64,000 nucleotides of DNA from Polaribacter porphyrae (GTDB lineage Bacteria; Bacteroidota; Bacteroidia; Flavobacteriales; Flavobacteriaceae). Position 1 is the first letter of the stretch. Every line of letters starts with the position of its first letter. Shown here piece by piece: positions 37,471 through 48,222 of the stretch. The DNA is taken from NCBI RefSeq assembly GCF_002954685.1, contig NZ_MSCN01000001.1:1816429-1880428 (forward strand), read 5' to 3'. The position numbers and the translations under genes are program-made. The notes under the pieces were generated by a model, which did no database searches, was not told the DNA's origin, and saw only the letters and a program-made list of their open reading frames with translations.

Positions 37471-38589
37471 TTACGATAAAACTTTCTTTACACTCTTTAT
37501 ATTACTAATAAATTGATCAAATAAATATTCCGAATCATGTGGGCCAGGGCTAGCTTCTGGATGATATTGAACAGAAAAAACGTTCTTATTTTTCAATCTT
37601 ATTCCTGCTACTGTATGATCGTTTAAATGAACGTGTGTAATTGCTACATTGTCATTTGCCTCTGTTTCTTCTCTATTGATAGCAAAACCGTGATTTTGAG
37701 AAGTAATTTCTCCTTTTCCTGTTAATAAATTTTTAACTGGATGGTTAATTCCTCTATGCCCATTATGCATTTTGTAAGTTGATATTCCTTGTGACAATGC
37801 AATAACTTGATGACCTAAACAAATACCAAATAATGGTAAATCTCTTTTGATGATTTCTTTTGCAACCTCTATAGCCTCTATTAATGGTTCTGGATCTCCA
37901 GGTCCATTTGAAATAAAATAGCCATCAGGATTAAAAGATTCTAAATCTGAAAAACTAGAGTTGTAAGGAAACACTTTTATATAAGCTCCTCTTTTTGCCA
38001 AATTTCTTAAAATATTCTTTTTGATACCAATGTCTAAAGCAGAAATTTTAATATCTGCATTTTCATCACCTACAAAATATGGTTCTTTTGTAGATACTTT
38101 AGAAGCCAATTCTAAACCTTCCATACTTGGTACTTCTGCTAATTGTTTTTTAAGCATACCAATGTTATCAACATCTGTAGAAATAATTGCATTCATTGCT
38201 CCATTATCTCTAATATAAGAAACCAATGCTCTTGTGTCTACATCTGAAATAGCCACTAAATTATGTTTTATAAACCAATCTTTTAAGTTTCCATTAGAAT
38301 CTACTCTAGAGTGTGTAAAGCTAAAATTTCTACAAATTAAGCCTGAAATTTTAATTCCATCAGATTCTACTTCATTATCATTTACGCCATAATTACCAAT
38401 ATGAGCATTCGTTGCTACCATTAACTGACCAAAATAAGAAGGGTCTGTAAATATTTCTTGATATCCTGTCATACCTGTATTAAAACAGATTTCTCCTGTT
38501 GATGTTCCTTCTATTCCTACAGATTTACCATAAAAAATTGTTCCATCAGCTAATAAAACTAAAGCCTTTTTTCTTGTTTGATATTTCAT
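37471..38589 (-). CDS. carA: Carbamoyl-phosphate synthase small subunit
   Basis: A 372-residue glutamine amidotransferase subunit that passes ammonia to CarB. The N-terminal CPSase domain (STGEICFNTGMTGYQEIFTD) is followed by a class I GATase domain with Cys257 in FGICLGHQ and the His/Glu pair at about 343/345 in QYHPEASPGP. carB is not adjacent, so the subunits are encoded apart here. A REP-like element lies upstream. Confidence 0.96.
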   Translation of the reverse strand: MKYQTRKKALVLLADGTIFYGKSVGIEGTSTGEICFNTGMTGYQEIFTDPSYFGQLMVATNAHIGNYGVNDNEVESDGIKISGLICRNFSFTHSRVDSNGNLKDWFIKHNLVAISDVDTRALVSYIRDNGAMNAIISTDVDNIGMLKKQLAEVPSMEGLELASKVSTKEPYFVGDENADIKISALDIGIKKNILRNLAKRGAYIKVFPYNSSFSDLESFNPDGYFISNGPGDPEPLIEAIEVAKEIIKRDLPLFGICLGHQVIALSQGISTYKMHNGHRGINHPVKNLLTGKGEITSQNHGFAINREETEANDNVAITHVHLNDHTVAGIRLKNKNVFSVQYHPEASPGPHDSEYLFDQFISNIKSVKKVLS

Positions 38590-38615
38590 TGATCCTTTTT
38601 GTGTTTCCTAAATGT

Positions 38616-38623
38616 CAAATTTA
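38616..38623 (-). promoter_or_regulatory. -7 promoter element of carA
   Basis: Minus strand TAAATTTG fits TAnnTTTG, 26 bases before the start. A TTG 23 bases upstream is a poor -33, so the call is moderate. Confidence 0.4.
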
Positions 38624-38685
38624 CTAATTATAAGTTTTATTATTTACAATTTGATTTTGGGTTTTTAACAAAATTATTAAAAGAC

Positions 38686-38770
38686 GTCATTTTGAGCGAA
38701 ATAAAATGAAGTCAAAAAATCTGTTTTTTCTTTTTAATTAATTTAGACTTCTTCATTAAATCGAAATGAC
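38686..38770. repeat. REP-like element between rplQ and carA
   Basis: Begins GTCATTTTGAGCGAAATAAA and ends AATCGAAATGAC, giving inverted termini GTCATTT / AAATGAC; the inside has GAAGTCAAAAAATCT and AGACTTCTTC, which also pair. It is the most complete copy in the window. Confidence 0.7.
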
Positions 38771-38795
38771 AAGTTAAATTACTTTTTGAAAACAT

Positions 38796-38829
38796 AAAAA
38801 AAGGGATAAACATAAACGTTTATCCCTTT
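38796..38829 (-). terminator. Terminator of the rplQ-end ribosomal operon
   Basis: AAAGGGATAAA and TTTATCCCTTT form a hairpin, followed on the minus strand by a T run (38796-38802). It ends transcription 25 bases after rplQ. Confidence 0.85.
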
Positions 38830-38854
38830 AATATAATTTAAAAAATCATCATTT

Positions 38855-39337
38855 TTATTCTTCTGATTTCTCTTCTGTCGCTGTTTCTTCTACTTGTGCA
38901 GATTCAGTTTTTTTACCTCCACCTCTTCTACTTCTTCTTGTAGATTTTTTAGCTTTCTTACCTTTTGGATTGTAGATTTCATTATAATCAACTAACTCAA
39001 CCATAGCCATAGGAGCATTATCTCCTTGACGATTTCCTAACTTGATGATACGAACATAACCTCCTGGCCTGTCTGCAACTTTTACTGAAACCTCTCTAAA
39101 AAGTTCTGTTACAGCATATTTGTTACGTAAATAAGAGAATACAATACGTCTGTTGTGAGTTGTATCTGCTTTTGATTTAGTAATTAATGGTTCAACAAAA
39201 ACTCTTAAAGCTTTTGCTTTTGCCACTGTTGTGTTAATACGTTTGTGTTCTATTAAAGAACAAGCCATATTAGCTAACATCGCTTTTCTGTGCGCTGTTT
39301 TTCTTCCTAAATGATTGTGTTTTTTTCCGTGTCTCAT
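38855..39337 (-). CDS. rplQ: 50S ribosomal protein L17
   Basis: A 160-residue protein. The first 115 residues are the L17 core ([40 protein letters not shown]). The remaining tail is Lys/Arg-rich then acidic ([20 protein letters not shown]), a Bacteroidetes-type extension. It is the last gene of the alpha operon block. A 51-base hairpin precedes it. Confidence 0.96.
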   Translation of the reverse strand: MRHGKKHNHLGRKTAHRKAMLANMACSLIEHKRINTTVAKAKALRVFVEPLITKSKADTTHNRRIVFSYLRNKYAVTELFREVSVKVADRPGGYVRIIKLGNRQGDNAPMAMVELVDYNEIYNPKGKKAKKSTRRSRRGGGKKTESAQVEETATEEKSEE

Positions 39338-39352
39338 TTTGACGTTTGTTTT

Positions 39353-39403
39353 AAACCTTCATCTTGCATCTACCCATTTTGAGGAGCAAACTATGAAAGG
39401 TTT
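39353..39403 (-). promoter_or_regulatory. Structured leader upstream of rplQ
   Basis: On the minus strand AAACCTTTCAT and ATGAAGGTTT pair (one bulged T), and within them TTTGC/GCAA pair. The stem ends 16 bases before the rplQ ATG, so it could act as a translational control site or an RNA processing site. Inference. Confidence 0.4.
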
Positions 39404-39434
39404 TTAATTTATATTCTCTAAAAAACTAATTGAA

Positions 39435-40427
39435 TTAATCTCTATCTAATTTGTATTTTGTTAAATCCATACCAAAACTTAAGCCTTTAACAATCACTAA
39501 CTCTTCTAATTCAGTTAATGATTTTTTACCAAAGTTTCTGAACTTCATTAAATCACTTTTGTTAAACGATACTAAATCTCCTAATGTATCTACTTCAGCA
39601 GCTTTTAAACAGTTTAAAGCTCTGACAGATAAATCCATATCGATTAATCTCGTTTTTAATAATTGACGCATATGTAATGACTCTTCATCATATGTTTCAG
39701 TTTGTGCAATTTCATCAGCCTCTAAAGTGATACGCTCATCAGAGAATAACATAAAGTGGTGAATTAATATTTTTGCAGCCTCTGTTAATGCATCTTTTGG
39801 ATTGATTGAACCATCAGTATCGATATCAAAAACTAATTTTTCATAATCTGTTTTTTGCTCTACACGAAAGTTCTCAATTGCATATTTTACATTCTTTATT
39901 GGCGTGTATATAGAATCTGTAAAGATTGTTCCTATTGGTGCAGAAGCTTTTTTATTTTCTTCAGCAGGTACAAATCCTCTTCCTTTTTCTATTGTAATTT
40001 CTGCATTTAATTTTACAGATTTATCCATATTACAGATTACTAAATCTGGGTTCAATACTTGAAAACCAGAAATAAATTTCTGTAAATCTCCAGCTGTAAA
40101 CTGTTCTTGACCAGATACTGAAATAGAAACAGTTTCTCTATCAGTTTCATCTATTTGTTTTTTAAAACGTACTTGTTTTAAATTTAAAATAATTTCTGTA
40201 ACATCTTCTACAATTCCTGAAACTGTTGAAAATTCATGCTCAACACCATCAACTCTTAATGATGTAATTGCAAAACCTTCTAAAGATGATAATAATACTC
40301 TTCTTAAAGCATTACCTACTGTTAAGCCAAATCCTGGCTCTAAAGGTCTGAACTCAAATCTACCAGAAAAATCTGTAGATTCTATCATTATTACCTTATC
40401 TGGTTTTTGAAAATTTAAAATTGCCAT
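39435..40427 (-). CDS. rpoA: RNA polymerase subunit alpha
   Basis: A 330-residue alpha subunit. The N-terminal dimer domain has [20 protein letters not shown], and the C-terminal domain (about 250-325) has [20 protein letters not shown] and [16 protein letters not shown], the helices that contact activators and UP elements. It lies between rpsD and rplQ, as usual. Confidence 0.97.
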   Translation of the reverse strand: MAILNFQKPDKVIMIESTDFSGRFEFRPLEPGFGLTVGNALRRVLLSSLEGFAITSLRVDGVEHEFSTVSGIVEDVTEIILNLKQVRFKKQIDETDRETVSISVSGQEQFTAGDLQKFISGFQVLNPDLVICNMDKSVKLNAEITIEKGRGFVPAEENKKASAPIGTIFTDSIYTPIKNVKYAIENFRVEQKTDYEKLVFDIDTDGSINPKDALTEAAKILIHHFMLFSDERITLEADEIAQTETYDEESLHMRQLLKTRLIDMDLSVRALNCLKAAEVDTLGDLVSFNKSDLMKFRNFGKKSLTELEELVIVKGLSFGMDLTKYKLDRD

Positions 40428-40524
40428 ATTTTTTCTTCGTTTTAATTGTTATCTAGTTGCGCGGTTTATAAGTTTGAAGAAATACGAACAAACCCTTTAG
40501 CCAAATACCAATATGATTAAATTA

Positions 40525-41130
40525 TTATTTAGAATATAATTCTACGATTAATTGTTCCTTAATGTTTTCAGGAATTTGTAATCTTTCTGGAGCTTTTACA
40601 AAAGTACCAGTTTTAGTATCGTTGTTGAATGTTAACCACTCAAAAACGTTGTTAGTAGATGCCAATGAATCTTCAATAGCTACTAAAGACTTTGACTTTT
40701 CTCTAACTGCTACCACATCTCCTTCTTTTAATTGGTAAGATGGAATGTTTACGATTCCACCATTTACAGTGATGTGTCTGTGTGAAACTAATTGACGAGC
40801 TCCACTTCTAGATTTAGAAATACCCATTCTGTAAACTACGTTGTCTAAACGAGATTCACATAATTGTAATAAGATTTCACCTGTGATTCCTTGAGAAGCT
40901 GATGCTTTTTTAAATAAGTTACTAAACTGACGCTCTAAAATACCATATGTATATTTAGCCTTTTGCTTCTCCATTAATTGAGTTGCATATTCAGATTTTT
41001 TTCCTCTTCTTCTTGCGTTTCCATGTTGTCCTGGAGGAAAATTTCTTTTTTCGAAGTTTTTGTCTTCACCAAAAATTGCTTCACCAAATTTACGAGCAAT
41101 TTTAGTTTTTGGTCCTGTATATCTTGCCAT
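40525..41130 (-). CDS. rpsD: 30S ribosomal protein S4
   Basis: A 201-residue S4. The S4 RNA-binding domain is [20 protein letters not shown] with [14 protein letters not shown]; the start [16 protein letters not shown] is typical. No zinc cysteines are visible in the N-terminal region. S4 is the primary 16S binder and often the feedback regulator of the alpha operon; a structured leader precedes this gene. Confidence 0.97.
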   Translation of the reverse strand: MARYTGPKTKIARKFGEAIFGEDKNFEKRNFPPGQHGNARRRGKKSEYATQLMEKQKAKYTYGILERQFSNLFKKASASQGITGEILLQLCESRLDNVVYRMGISKSRSGARQLVSHRHITVNGGIVNIPSYQLKEGDVVAVREKSKSLVAIEDSLASTNNVFEWLTFNNDTKTGTFVKAPERLQIPENIKEQLIVELYSK

Positions 41131-41151
41131 TTCTGTTTTTGTTATGGATAG

Positions 41152-41191
41152 GGATTATGAATTAAGGCTTATCCTTCGCTAATCTGAATCC
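41152..41191 (-). promoter_or_regulatory. Candidate S4-responsive leader upstream of rpsD
   Basis: On the minus strand a two-tier stem: outer GGATT/AATCC (41191-41187 with 41156-41152) and inner AAGG/CCTT (41176-41173 with 41167-41164), 21 bases before the rpsD ATG. S4-binding leaders are known in Bacteroidia as I recall. That this is one is inference. Confidence 0.35.
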
Positions 41192-41251
41192 TATCAAGTT
41201 AAAATATAATTGATATTCTATTTTTAATGATAAACTGATTAAAAATCCAGT

Positions 41252-41635
41252 TTAAACTCTTCTTCTTTTAGGTGGACGACATCCATTGTGAGGAATTGGA
41301 GTAACATCAATAATTTCAGTTACTTCTATGCCTGCATTATGAATGGATCTAATTGCAGATTCTCTACCATTACCTGGTCCTTTTACATACACTTTTACTT
41401 TACGTAAACCTGCATCTTTTGCAACTGCTGCACAATCTTCTGCTGCTAATTGAGCTGCATAAGGAGTATTCTTTTTAGAACCTCTAAAACCCATTTTACC
41501 AGCTGATGACCAAGAAATTACATCACCTTTTTTATTTGTTAAAGAAATAATGATATTGTTAAATGAAGCTGTTACGTGTGCCTCACCAATAGCATCAATA
41601 ATTACTTTACGCTTTTTTGAACTTGCTTTTGCCAT
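41252..41635 (-). CDS. rpsK: 30S ribosomal protein S11
   Basis: A 127-residue S11. It has [38 protein letters not shown] and the conserved end [12 protein letters not shown]. It sits on the platform near the mRNA exit. A 121-base gap with structure separates it from rpsD. Confidence 0.97.
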   Translation of the reverse strand: MAKASSKKRKVIIDAIGEAHVTASFNNIIISLTNKKGDVISWSSAGKMGFRGSKKNTPYAAQLAAEDCAAVAKDAGLRKVKVYVKGPGNGRESAIRSIHNAGIEVTEIIDVTPIPHNGCRPPKRRRV

Positions 41636-41714
41636 AATTGTTGTTGTTTAGTTTTTGCTTTAGTAAATTGTACTTAATACTTCACACTAAAACTCCACTA
41701 GGTTAATCTCTAAC

Positions 41715-42080
41715 TTATTTTTTCTTGTTAGCTACTGTTTTTCTCTTACCTTTTCTGGTACGAGAATTATTTTTTGTTCTTTGTCCTCTTAAAGGAAGTC
41801 CCATTCTGTGACGAATTCCTCTCTGACAACCAATATCCATTAAACGCTTAATGTTTATTTGAACCTCTGAACGTAACTCTCCTTCTATTGTAAAATTACC
41901 TACCTGTTCTCTAATTGCTGCGATTTGGTCATCTGTCCAGTCTTGAACTTTAATGCTTTCATCAACCTTTGCTTTTGCTAAAACTTCTTTAGCTCTGCTG
42001 TTTCCTATACCAAAGATGTAAGTTAAAGCAATAACTCCTCTTTTATTCTTTGGAATATCAATACCTGCTATTCTTGCCAT
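41715..42080 (-). CDS. rpsM: 30S ribosomal protein S13
   Basis: A 121-residue S13. It begins [20 protein letters not shown] and has [20 protein letters not shown] and the basic tail [15 protein letters not shown]. Its start overlaps the rpmJ stop by one base (TAATG), coupling the two. Confidence 0.97.
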   Translation of the reverse strand: MARIAGIDIPKNKRGVIALTYIFGIGNSRAKEVLAKAKVDESIKVQDWTDDQIAAIREQVGNFTIEGELRSEVQINIKRLMDIGCQRGIRHRMGLPLRGQRTKNNSRTRKGKRKTVANKKK

Positions 42081-42196
42081 TACCCTTGTCTTTGTTTAAA
42101 TCTAGGATTTTGTTTATTAATCACGTATAATCTACCTTTTCTGCGAACTATTTTGCAGTCGGCACTTCTTTTTTTAACTGATGCTCTAACTTTCAT
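42080..42196 (-). CDS. rpmJ: 50S ribosomal protein L36
   Basis: A 38-residue frame, ATG at 42196-42194 and TAA at 42082-42080. It reads [20 protein letters not shown] and ends NPRFKQRQG. Only one of the four usual zinc ligands (one Cys) remains, so this is the zinc-free form. Too short for many gene finders, but position between infA and rpsM is as expected. Confidence 0.93.
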   Translation of the reverse strand: MKVRASVKKRSADCKIVRRKGRLYVINKQNPRFKQRQG

Positions 42197-42209
42197 CTGT
42201 TTCGTTTTT

Positions 42210-42425
42210 TTAGTATCTGTAAGTAATTCTTGCTTTTGTTAAATCGTAAGGACTCATTTCTAATTTTACCTTATCTCCAGGTAATAATTTAATGTAGTGC
42301 ATACGCATTTTTCCTGAAATATGAGCGGTTACAATGTGCCCATTTTCTAATTCTACACGAAACATTGCATTAGATAATGCTTCTGTAATTGTTCCATCTT
42401 GTTGAATAGCAGGTTGTTTAGCCAT
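42210..42425 (-). CDS. infA: Translation initiation factor IF-1
   Basis: A 71-residue OB-fold protein ([40 protein letters not shown]). It binds the ribosomal A site during initiation. One base separates it from secY and 13 from rpmJ. Confidence 0.96.
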   Translation of the reverse strand: MAKQPAIQQDGTITEALSNAMFRVELENGHIVTAHISGKMRMHYIKLLPGDKVKLEMSPYDLTKARITYRY

Positions 42426-42426
42426 T

Positions 42427-43752
42427 TTACTTATTCGATTTTCTGTTACTATTTCCTGTTTTCATTAAACCATCATAATGACGATTTAATAAATATGAAT
42501 TTATTTGTTGTAAGGTATCAATTGCAACACCAACCATAATGATTAGTGATGTTCCTCCATAAAACATTGCCCAACTTTGTTGTACTCCAAACTGAACTAC
42601 AATTGCTGGTAAAATTGATAATGCCGCTAAAAATAATGATCCTGGAAAAGTAATTCTTGACAACACAGAATCTAATCTATCAGCAGTATCTTTTCCTGGT
42701 CTAATCCCTGGAATAAAACCACCACTTCTTTTTAAGTCTTCAGCCATTTTATTCGTAGGAATAGTAATAGCTGTGTAGAAATAACTGAATATGATGATTA
42801 ATAAAGCAAAAATCACATTATACCATAAACCATTTATATCTTGTAAACTTGCTATTGCTGGAAATTTTTGTGCTAATGCTACTGGTAAAAACATAATTGC
42901 TTGTGCAAAAATGATAGGCATTACACCTGCTGCATTCAATTTTAAAGGAATATAATCTCTTGAACCTGCAACATTTTGTATATTTCCAGCAACCGTTCTT
43001 CTTGCATATTGTACTGCAATTTTACGAACAGCAGTAACTAATAATACAGTTAATAAAATTACTATAAACCAAACTATAACCTCAATTAATATCATCATAA
43101 CACCACCTGCACCTGCGTTTGTTGTTTTTGCAACAAATTCTTGTAAAAATGCTGCAGGAAAGTTTGCTATAATACCCACAGTAATTAATAATGAAATTCC
43201 ATTACCAACTCCTTTATCCGTAATACGCTCCCCTAACCACATTGCAAAAATTGTACCAGCAGTTAAAATAATTATTGATGAAATCCAAAATGTAGCTCCA
43301 CTTACTAAAAAAGCCTCTGGTCCTAAACCAAATTGTGTTTTAATTGCTGTAATGTAGGTTGGTGCTTGAACTAAAGTAATACCTATAGTCAACCATCTTG
43401 TTATTTGTGTAATTTTCTTACGTCCACTCTCACCATCTTTTTGTAGCTTCTGCAAATAAGGAACTGCTATTCCCATTAATTGAACTACAATAGATGCAGA
43501 AATATATGGCATAATACCCAGTGCCATTACTGACGCTCTAGCAAATGCTCCTCCTGTAAATGCATTCAATAAACCCAAAAGACCTCCATCTGTACTATCT
43601 TTTAATGCAGCTAATTGTAATGGATCTACTCCTGGTAAAGGAACAGCAGCCATAAAACGATATACAGCAATTAAACCAATAGTAAGAAGAATTTTATTTT
43701 TTAATTCTTCAATGCTAAAAATCTCTTTTAATCTATTAATTAAATTCATCAT
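42427..43752 (-). CDS. secY: Preprotein translocase subunit SecY
   Basis: A 441-residue ten-helix channel protein. It has [17 protein letters not shown], the second-helix plug region [34 protein letters not shown] and the C-terminal [19 protein letters not shown] with the usual cytosolic loops. It forms the Sec channel with SecE/SecG. It lies between rplO and infA as usual in the spc operon. Confidence 0.97.
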   Translation of the reverse strand: MMNLINRLKEIFSIEELKNKILLTIGLIAVYRFMAAVPLPGVDPLQLAALKDSTDGGLLGLLNAFTGGAFARASVMALGIMPYISASIVVQLMGIAVPYLQKLQKDGESGRKKITQITRWLTIGITLVQAPTYITAIKTQFGLGPEAFLVSGATFWISSIIILTAGTIFAMWLGERITDKGVGNGISLLITVGIIANFPAAFLQEFVAKTTNAGAGGVMMILIEVIVWFIVILLTVLLVTAVRKIAVQYARRTVAGNIQNVAGSRDYIPLKLNAAGVMPIIFAQAIMFLPVALAQKFPAIASLQDINGLWYNVIFALLIIIFSYFYTAITIPTNKMAEDLKRSGGFIPGIRPGKDTADRLDSVLSRITFPGSLFLAALSILPAIVVQFGVQQSWAMFYGGTSLIIMVGVAIDTLQQINSYLLNRHYDGLMKTGNSNRKSNK

Positions 43753-43762
43753 TTACTTAATA

Positions 43763-44215
43763 TTATAAACTAACAGCTTCTCCTCCAGCAGCTTCAATAG
43801 CCGCTTTTGCTGATGTTGAAAATTTATGTACAGTTATGTTTAATTTTGCTTTTAGCTCTCCATTTCCTAATATTTTTACTAGGTCATTTTTGCTTGCTAA
43901 TCTATTGGCAACTAAAATATCTAAATTTACTGTATCTGTTATTTTTCCATTATCAACTAAAGATTGTAATTTATCTAAATTGATACCTTGATATTCTTTT
44001 CTATTGATATTTGTGAAACCAAATTTGGGTACACGTCTTTGAAGTGGCATTTGACCACCTTCAAAACCAATTTTACGAGAATAACCTGAACGAGATTTTG
44101 CCCCTTTGTGACCTCTTGTAGAAGTTCCTCCATGACCAGAACCTTCACCACGTGCGATTCTTTTCCCTTTTTTTACAGATCCTTCTGCTGGTGTTAAGTT
44201 ATGTAAACTACTCAT
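43763..44215 (-). CDS. rplO: 50S ribosomal protein L15
   Basis: A 150-residue L15. It has NLTPAEGSVKKGKRIARGEG, GHGGTSTRGHKGAKSRSG, GGQMPLQRRVPKFGF and the C-terminal KFSTSAKAAIEAAGGEA. Ten bases separate it from secY and ten from rpmD. Confidence 0.97.
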   Translation of the reverse strand: MSSLHNLTPAEGSVKKGKRIARGEGSGHGGTSTRGHKGAKSRSGYSRKIGFEGGQMPLQRRVPKFGFTNINRKEYQGINLDKLQSLVDNGKITDTVNLDILVANRLASKNDLVKILGNGELKAKLNITVHKFSTSAKAAIEAAGGEAVSL

Positions 44216-44225
44216 TTTAAATATC

Positions 44226-44408
44226 TTATTTTAATTTCTCTACAGAAACTAAATGTGAAACTTTATTTACCATACCAACAATTGAAGGAGTTGCCTCATG
44301 CTCAACAGTTTGGTTTAATCTACGTAAACCTAAAGCTTCTAAAGTTCTCTTCTGATTCTTAAGACGCCCGATTTGACTTTTTATTTGTGTTACTTTAATT
44401 TTTGCCAT
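44226..44408 (-). CDS. rpmD: 50S ribosomal protein L30
   Basis: A 60-residue L30 ([40 protein letters not shown]). Short but fully conserved in place between rpsE and rplO. Confidence 0.95.
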   Translation of the reverse strand: MAKIKVTQIKSQIGRLKNQKRTLEALGLRRLNQTVEHEATPSIVGMVNKVSHLVSVEKLK

Positions 44409-44419
44409 CTCTTTTAGAT

Positions 44420-44941
44420 TTATCCGTTAAATACTTTTTCTAAAGAAATTCCTCTTTGCTTCGCAATTGCAACTGCACTACGCAATTGTAGTAAGGCATC
44501 AAAAGTTGCTTTTACTGCATTGTGAGGATTAGAAGAACCTTGAGATTTAGATAATACATCATGTACACCTACAGACTCTAGTACTGCACGTACTGCACCA
44601 CCAGCAATAACCCCTGTACCAGGAGAAGCAGGCTTAATAAATACTTTTGCACCACCAAACTTACCTTTTTGCTCATGAGGCAATGTACCTTCTAAAATTG
44701 GTATTCTTACTAAATTTTTCTTTGCATCTTCAACTGCTTTTGCAATTGCAGAAGAAACATCTTTAGATTTTCCTAATCCGTGTCCAACAACACCATTACC
44801 ATCACCAACAACTACGATTGCAGAGAAACCAAATGCTCTACCACCTTTTGTTACTTTTGTTACACGTTGTACACCTACTAACCTATCTACAAGCTCTAAT
44901 CCACTTGGTTTAACTCTTTCTACGTTTTTATAACCTTGCAT
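44420..44941 (-). CDS. rpsE: 30S ribosomal protein S5
   Basis: A 173-residue S5. It has [37 protein letters not shown] and [18 protein letters not shown]. The residues around the ram/spectinomycin loop (VTKGGR) look wild type. It helps form the mRNA entry and decoding fidelity. Confidence 0.97.
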   Translation of the reverse strand: MQGYKNVERVKPSGLELVDRLVGVQRVTKVTKGGRAFGFSAIVVVGDGNGVVGHGLGKSKDVSSAIAKAVEDAKKNLVRIPILEGTLPHEQKGKFGGAKVFIKPASPGTGVIAGGAVRAVLESVGVHDVLSKSQGSSNPHNAVKATFDALLQLRSAVAIAKQRGISLEKVFNG

Positions 44942-44947
44942 AATTTC

Positions 44948-45292
44948 TTAAAATTTTAAACCAGCTTCTCTTGCAGCGTCTGCTAATACTTTAACTCTAC
45001 CATGGTATAAATAACCATTTCTATCGAAAGCAACTGTTTCTACTCCAACTTTAGTAGCTTTTTCAGCAATTGATTTACCAACTGCTGCAGAAGCTTCTGC
45101 TTTTGTACTTGCTTTTATATCTCTTGATGAAACTGAAGCTAATGTTACTCCGTTTACATCGTCTACTAATTGAGCGTAAATTTCTTTATTACTTCTAAAA
45201 ACCGTTAATCTTGGTTTAGCAGCAGTTCCAGAAACTATCTTTCTAATTCTACGCTTAATTCTAGCTCTTCTTTCTAACTTTGTTAATGCCAT
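44948..45292 (-). CDS. rplR: 50S ribosomal protein L18
   Basis: A 114-residue L18, a 5S rRNA binder ([57 protein letters not shown]). Confidence 0.96.
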   Translation of the reverse strand: MALTKLERRARIKRRIRKIVSGTAAKPRLTVFRSNKEIYAQLVDDVNGVTLASVSSRDIKASTKAEASAAVGKSIAEKATKVGVETVAFDRNGYLYHGRVKVLADAAREAGLKF

Positions 45293-45303
45293 AATGCTAT
45301 GAA

Positions 45304-45849
45304 TTATGCAGATTTACCTGCTTTTCTTCTTAATACTTCACCTACAAACTTAACTCCTTTACCTTTATATGGCTCTGGCTTACGGAAACCTCTAATTTTC
45401 GCAGCAACTTGACCAACTAATTGTTTGTCGTAAGAAGTTAATTTTACGATTGGATTTTTTCCTTTTTCTGATACTGTTTCTACTTTAACTTCTGGAGCTA
45501 ATTCTAAAACAATATTGTGAGAAAATCCTAAAGCTAAATCTAATTTTTGTCCTTGATTAGAAGCTCTATAACCTACTCCAACCAATTCCAACTCTTTAGT
45601 CCAACCTTTTGATACACCTTGAATCATATTATTGATTAAAGCTCTCATTAAACCGTGTTGTGCTTTATGGTCTTTACTTTCTGACGCTCTTTCAAGTACT
45701 ATTTGAGCATCTTCTACTTTTACTGTAATACCATCAGAAATAGTTTGAGTTAATTCTCCTAACTTCCCTTTAACAGTAATTACATTTTCTTTTATGTTTA
45801 CATCTACACCTTGTGCGATGCTAACGGGATTTTTTCCTATTCTACTCAT
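45304..45849 (-). CDS. rplF: 50S ribosomal protein L6
   Basis: A 181-residue L6 with two similar domains ([40 protein letters not shown]) and the C-terminal [20 protein letters not shown]. It binds near the factor-binding site. Confidence 0.97.
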   Translation of the reverse strand: MSRIGKNPVSIAQGVDVNIKENVITVKGKLGELTQTISDGITVKVEDAQIVLERASESKDHKAQHGLMRALINNMIQGVSKGWTKELELVGVGYRASNQGQKLDLALGFSHNIVLELAPEVKVETVSEKGKNPIVKLTSYDKQLVGQVAAKIRGFRKPEPYKGKGVKFVGEVLRRKAGKSA

Positions 45850-45860
45850 CTCTCAAGATA

Positions 45861-46259
45861 TTAATAAACGTAACATAAAACTTCTCCTCCAACATTCTCT
45901 TGACGTGCTTTTTTGTTTGTCATTACACCCTTAGATGTAGAAACAATAGCAATTCCAAGTCCGTTTAATACTCTTGGCATCTCTTTAGAGCCAACGTACT
46001 TACGTAAACCTGGTGTACTGATTCGTTGAATTTTTCTGATAACTGACTCTTTTGTGTCTCTGTCATATTTTAAGGCAATTTTGATTGACCCTTGTACAGA
46101 ATCATCATTAAATTGATAACTTAAAATATACCCTTGATCAAACAAAATTTTGGTCATTTCCTTCTTCAAGTTCGAAGCAGGAATTTCTACTACTCTGTGT
46201 CCAGCAGCAATAGCATTTCTTACTCTAGTAAGAAAATCCGCAATTGGATCTGTGTACAT
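45861..46259 (-). CDS. rpsH: 30S ribosomal protein S8
   Basis: A 132-residue S8 ([20 protein letters not shown], and C-terminal [19 protein letters not shown]). In E. coli S8 is the spc operon translational repressor. Here a 162-base gap and a terminator-like hairpin separate it from rpsN upstream, an unusual break in the operon. Confidence 0.97.
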   Translation of the reverse strand: MYTDPIADFLTRVRNAIAAGHRVVEIPASNLKKEMTKILFDQGYILSYQFNDDSVQGSIKIALKYDRDTKESVIRKIQRISTPGLRKYVGSKEMPRVLNGLGIAIVSTSKGVMTNKKARQENVGGEVLCYVY

Positions 46260-46358
46260 ATTTAATTAAATTGCGATTACGGTTTTCAATTATCTCTATT
46301 TAACCTACAGTTTTTACTGTGAAAATCGAACCTATAATCAGTTAATATTCTTATACTC

Positions 46359-46397
46359 AAAAAAAATAGAGCGTGCAAAGATACACATTCTATTTTT
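46359..46397 (-). terminator. Terminator/attenuator-like hairpin between rpsN and rpsH
   Basis: On the minus strand AAAAATAGA-A-TGTG pairs with CACG-C-TCTATTTTT, a 14-position stem with one mismatch, followed by a T run. The 8-base loop reads TATCTTTG, an exact TAnnTTTG promoter element. No -33 element is obvious at 19-20 bases, so whether the loop is also a promoter is open. An unbroken spc operon would be the norm. Confidence 0.65.
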
Positions 46398-46421
46398 ATT
46401 TTTAAGTTTTATTTTAGATTT

Positions 46422-46691
46422 CTACCAACTTGCTTTTTTAACACCTGGTATTAATCCTTGATTCGCCATTTCACGAAACGTAACACGTGAGATACCAAAT
46501 TGTCTCATATATCCTTTTGGACGCCCAGTAAGTTTACATCTGTTGTGCATTCTTATTGGTGAAGCATTTTTTGGTAATTTTTGCAAAGCTTCATAGTCTC
46601 CAGCTTCTTTTAAAGCTTTTCTCTTTTCAGCATATTTTGCAACTGTTTTTGCTCTCTTACGCTCGCGCGCTTTCATTGATTCTTTAGCCAT
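46422..46691 (-). CDS. rpsN: 30S ribosomal protein S14
   Basis: An 89-residue long-form S14 ([20 protein letters not shown], then [20 protein letters not shown]). It has no Cx2C zinc ligands, consistent with the zinc-independent type. It is 3 bases from rplE and followed by the terminator-like hairpin. Confidence 0.96.
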   Translation of the reverse strand: MAKESMKARERKRAKTVAKYAEKRKALKEAGDYEALQKLPKNASPIRMHNRCKLTGRPKGYMRQFGISRVTFREMANQGLIPGVKKASW

Positions 46692-46694
46692 TTC

Positions 46695-47246
46695 TTAATT
46701 TTTTTTGAATGGTAAACCTAATTCTCCTAATAATGACTTTGCTTCTTTATCAGTATTTGCAGATGTTACAAACGTAATATCCATACCGTTAATTTTTTTA
46801 ACTTGGTCAATATTAATTTCTGGGTAGATGATTTGTTCAGTAATACCTAAATTGTAATTACCTCTTCCATCAAATCCGTTAGCTTTTATACCGTTAAAGT
46901 CTCTTACACGTGGTAAAGAAGCTGTAACTAATCTGTCTAAAAACTCGTACATTTTATCACCTCTTAACGTAACTTTTACACCAATTGGCATTCCTTTACG
47001 TAATTTAAATGATGCAACATCTTTTTTAGACATTGTAGAAATCGCTTTTTGACCAGTAATTTTAGTCAACTCTTCTACAGCATAATCTATTAATTTCTTA
47101 TCTGCAATTGCAGCACCAACACCTTTAGAAACAACAATCTTCTCTAATTTAGGCACTTGCATTACATTTTTATAACTGAATTCTTCAGTAAGAGCTTTTA
47201 TTACTCTTTCTTTATATTCTGATTTTAATCTTGGTACGTAACTCAT
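46695..47246 (-). CDS. rplE: 50S ribosomal protein L5
   Basis: A 183-residue L5 ([56 protein letters not shown]). It binds 5S rRNA and contacts the P-site tRNA. Confidence 0.97.
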   Translation of the reverse strand: MSYVPRLKSEYKERVIKALTEEFSYKNVMQVPKLEKIVVSKGVGAAIADKKLIDYAVEELTKITGQKAISTMSKKDVASFKLRKGMPIGVKVTLRGDKMYEFLDRLVTASLPRVRDFNGIKANGFDGRGNYNLGITEQIIYPEINIDQVKKINGMDITFVTSANTDKEAKSLLGELGLPFKKN

Positions 47247-47254
47247 GATTATTT

Positions 47255-47557
47255 CTATTTATTCGTTTTTTTAGAGATTCTAGTTTTAGTATCTCCATCA
47301 ACATTATAACCAACTCTTACAGCTACACCATCTTCAATTAACATAACGTTAGAAATGTGTAATGATGCTTCTTTTTTTACAATACCACCTTGAGGATTTT
47401 GAGCACTTGGCTTTGTGTGTTTAGAAACTAAATTGACACCCTCTACTAATACTCGATCTTTATTCTTGATAATTTGTAAAACTTTACCTTCAGATCCTTT
47501 ATGATCTCCTGCAATTACTTTTACAGTATCTCCTGATTTTAGTTTGAACTTCTTCAT
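47255..47557 (-). CDS. rplX: 50S ribosomal protein L24
   Basis: A 100-residue L24 with a KOW motif ([20 protein letters not shown]) and [20 protein letters not shown]. An early assembly protein. Confidence 0.96.
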   Translation of the reverse strand: MKKFKLKSGDTVKVIAGDHKGSEGKVLQIIKNKDRVLVEGVNLVSKHTKPSAQNPQGGIVKKEASLHISNVMLIEDGVAVRVGYNVDGDTKTRISKKTNK

Positions 47558-47574
47558 CTTGTTTGTATAACGAT

Positions 47575-47943
47575 TTAAAGCACTTCAGGTGCTAATGATA
47601 CTATTTTCATGAATTGTTTCTCACGAAGTTCACGTGCAACAGGACCGAAAACACGAGTTCCTCTCATTTCCTCTGTAGGATTTAAAAGTACACATGCGTT
47701 ATCATCGAATCTGATATAAGATCCATCTTTACGTCTTACTTCTTTTTTAGTTCTTACAACAACTGCTCTAGATACTTGACCTTTTTTTACAGTTCCGTTT
47801 GGAGTTGCAGCTTTTACAGATACAACAATCTTGTCTCCAATACTTGCGTAACGTTTTTTTGTTCCTCCTAAAACTCTAATTACTAAAACTTCTTTAGCTC
47901 CAGTATTATCTGCTACTTTTAATCTTGATTCTGTCTGTAACAT
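47575..47943 (-). CDS. rplN: 50S ribosomal protein L14
   Basis: A 122-residue L14 ([59 protein letters not shown]). It sits at the subunit interface. One base separates it from rpsQ. Confidence 0.97.
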   Translation of the reverse strand: MLQTESRLKVADNTGAKEVLVIRVLGGTKKRYASIGDKIVVSVKAATPNGTVKKGQVSRAVVVRTKKEVRRKDGSYIRFDDNACVLLNPTEEMRGTRVFGPVARELREKQFMKIVSLAPEVL

Positions 47944-47944
47944 A

Positions 47945-48202
47945 TTATTTAGCTCTTTCTAGGATTTCTACTAATCTCCAACGTTTAGATTTACTCATAG
48001 GTCTAGTTTCCATAATCCTAACAGTATCACCTTCGTTGCAATCATTCTTTTCGTCGTGTGCAACATACTTCTTCGTTTTTAAAACAAACTTTCCGTACAT
48101 TGGGTGTTTTACTCTTTTTGTTTCTGATACAACAATAGATTTCTCCATTTTGCTACTTGAAACTACACCTATTCTCTCTTTTCTAAGATTTCTTTTTTCC
48201 AT
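47945..48202 (-). CDS. rpsQ: 30S ribosomal protein S17
   Basis: An 85-residue S17 OB-fold ([40 protein letters not shown]). An early 16S 5'-domain binder. Confidence 0.96.
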   Translation of the reverse strand: MEKRNLRKERIGVVSSSKMEKSIVVSETKRVKHPMYGKFVLKTKKYVAHDEKNDCNEGDTVRIMETRPMSKSKRWRLVEILERAK

Positions 48203-48222
48203 CTTTAAAACTGACTATAGAA

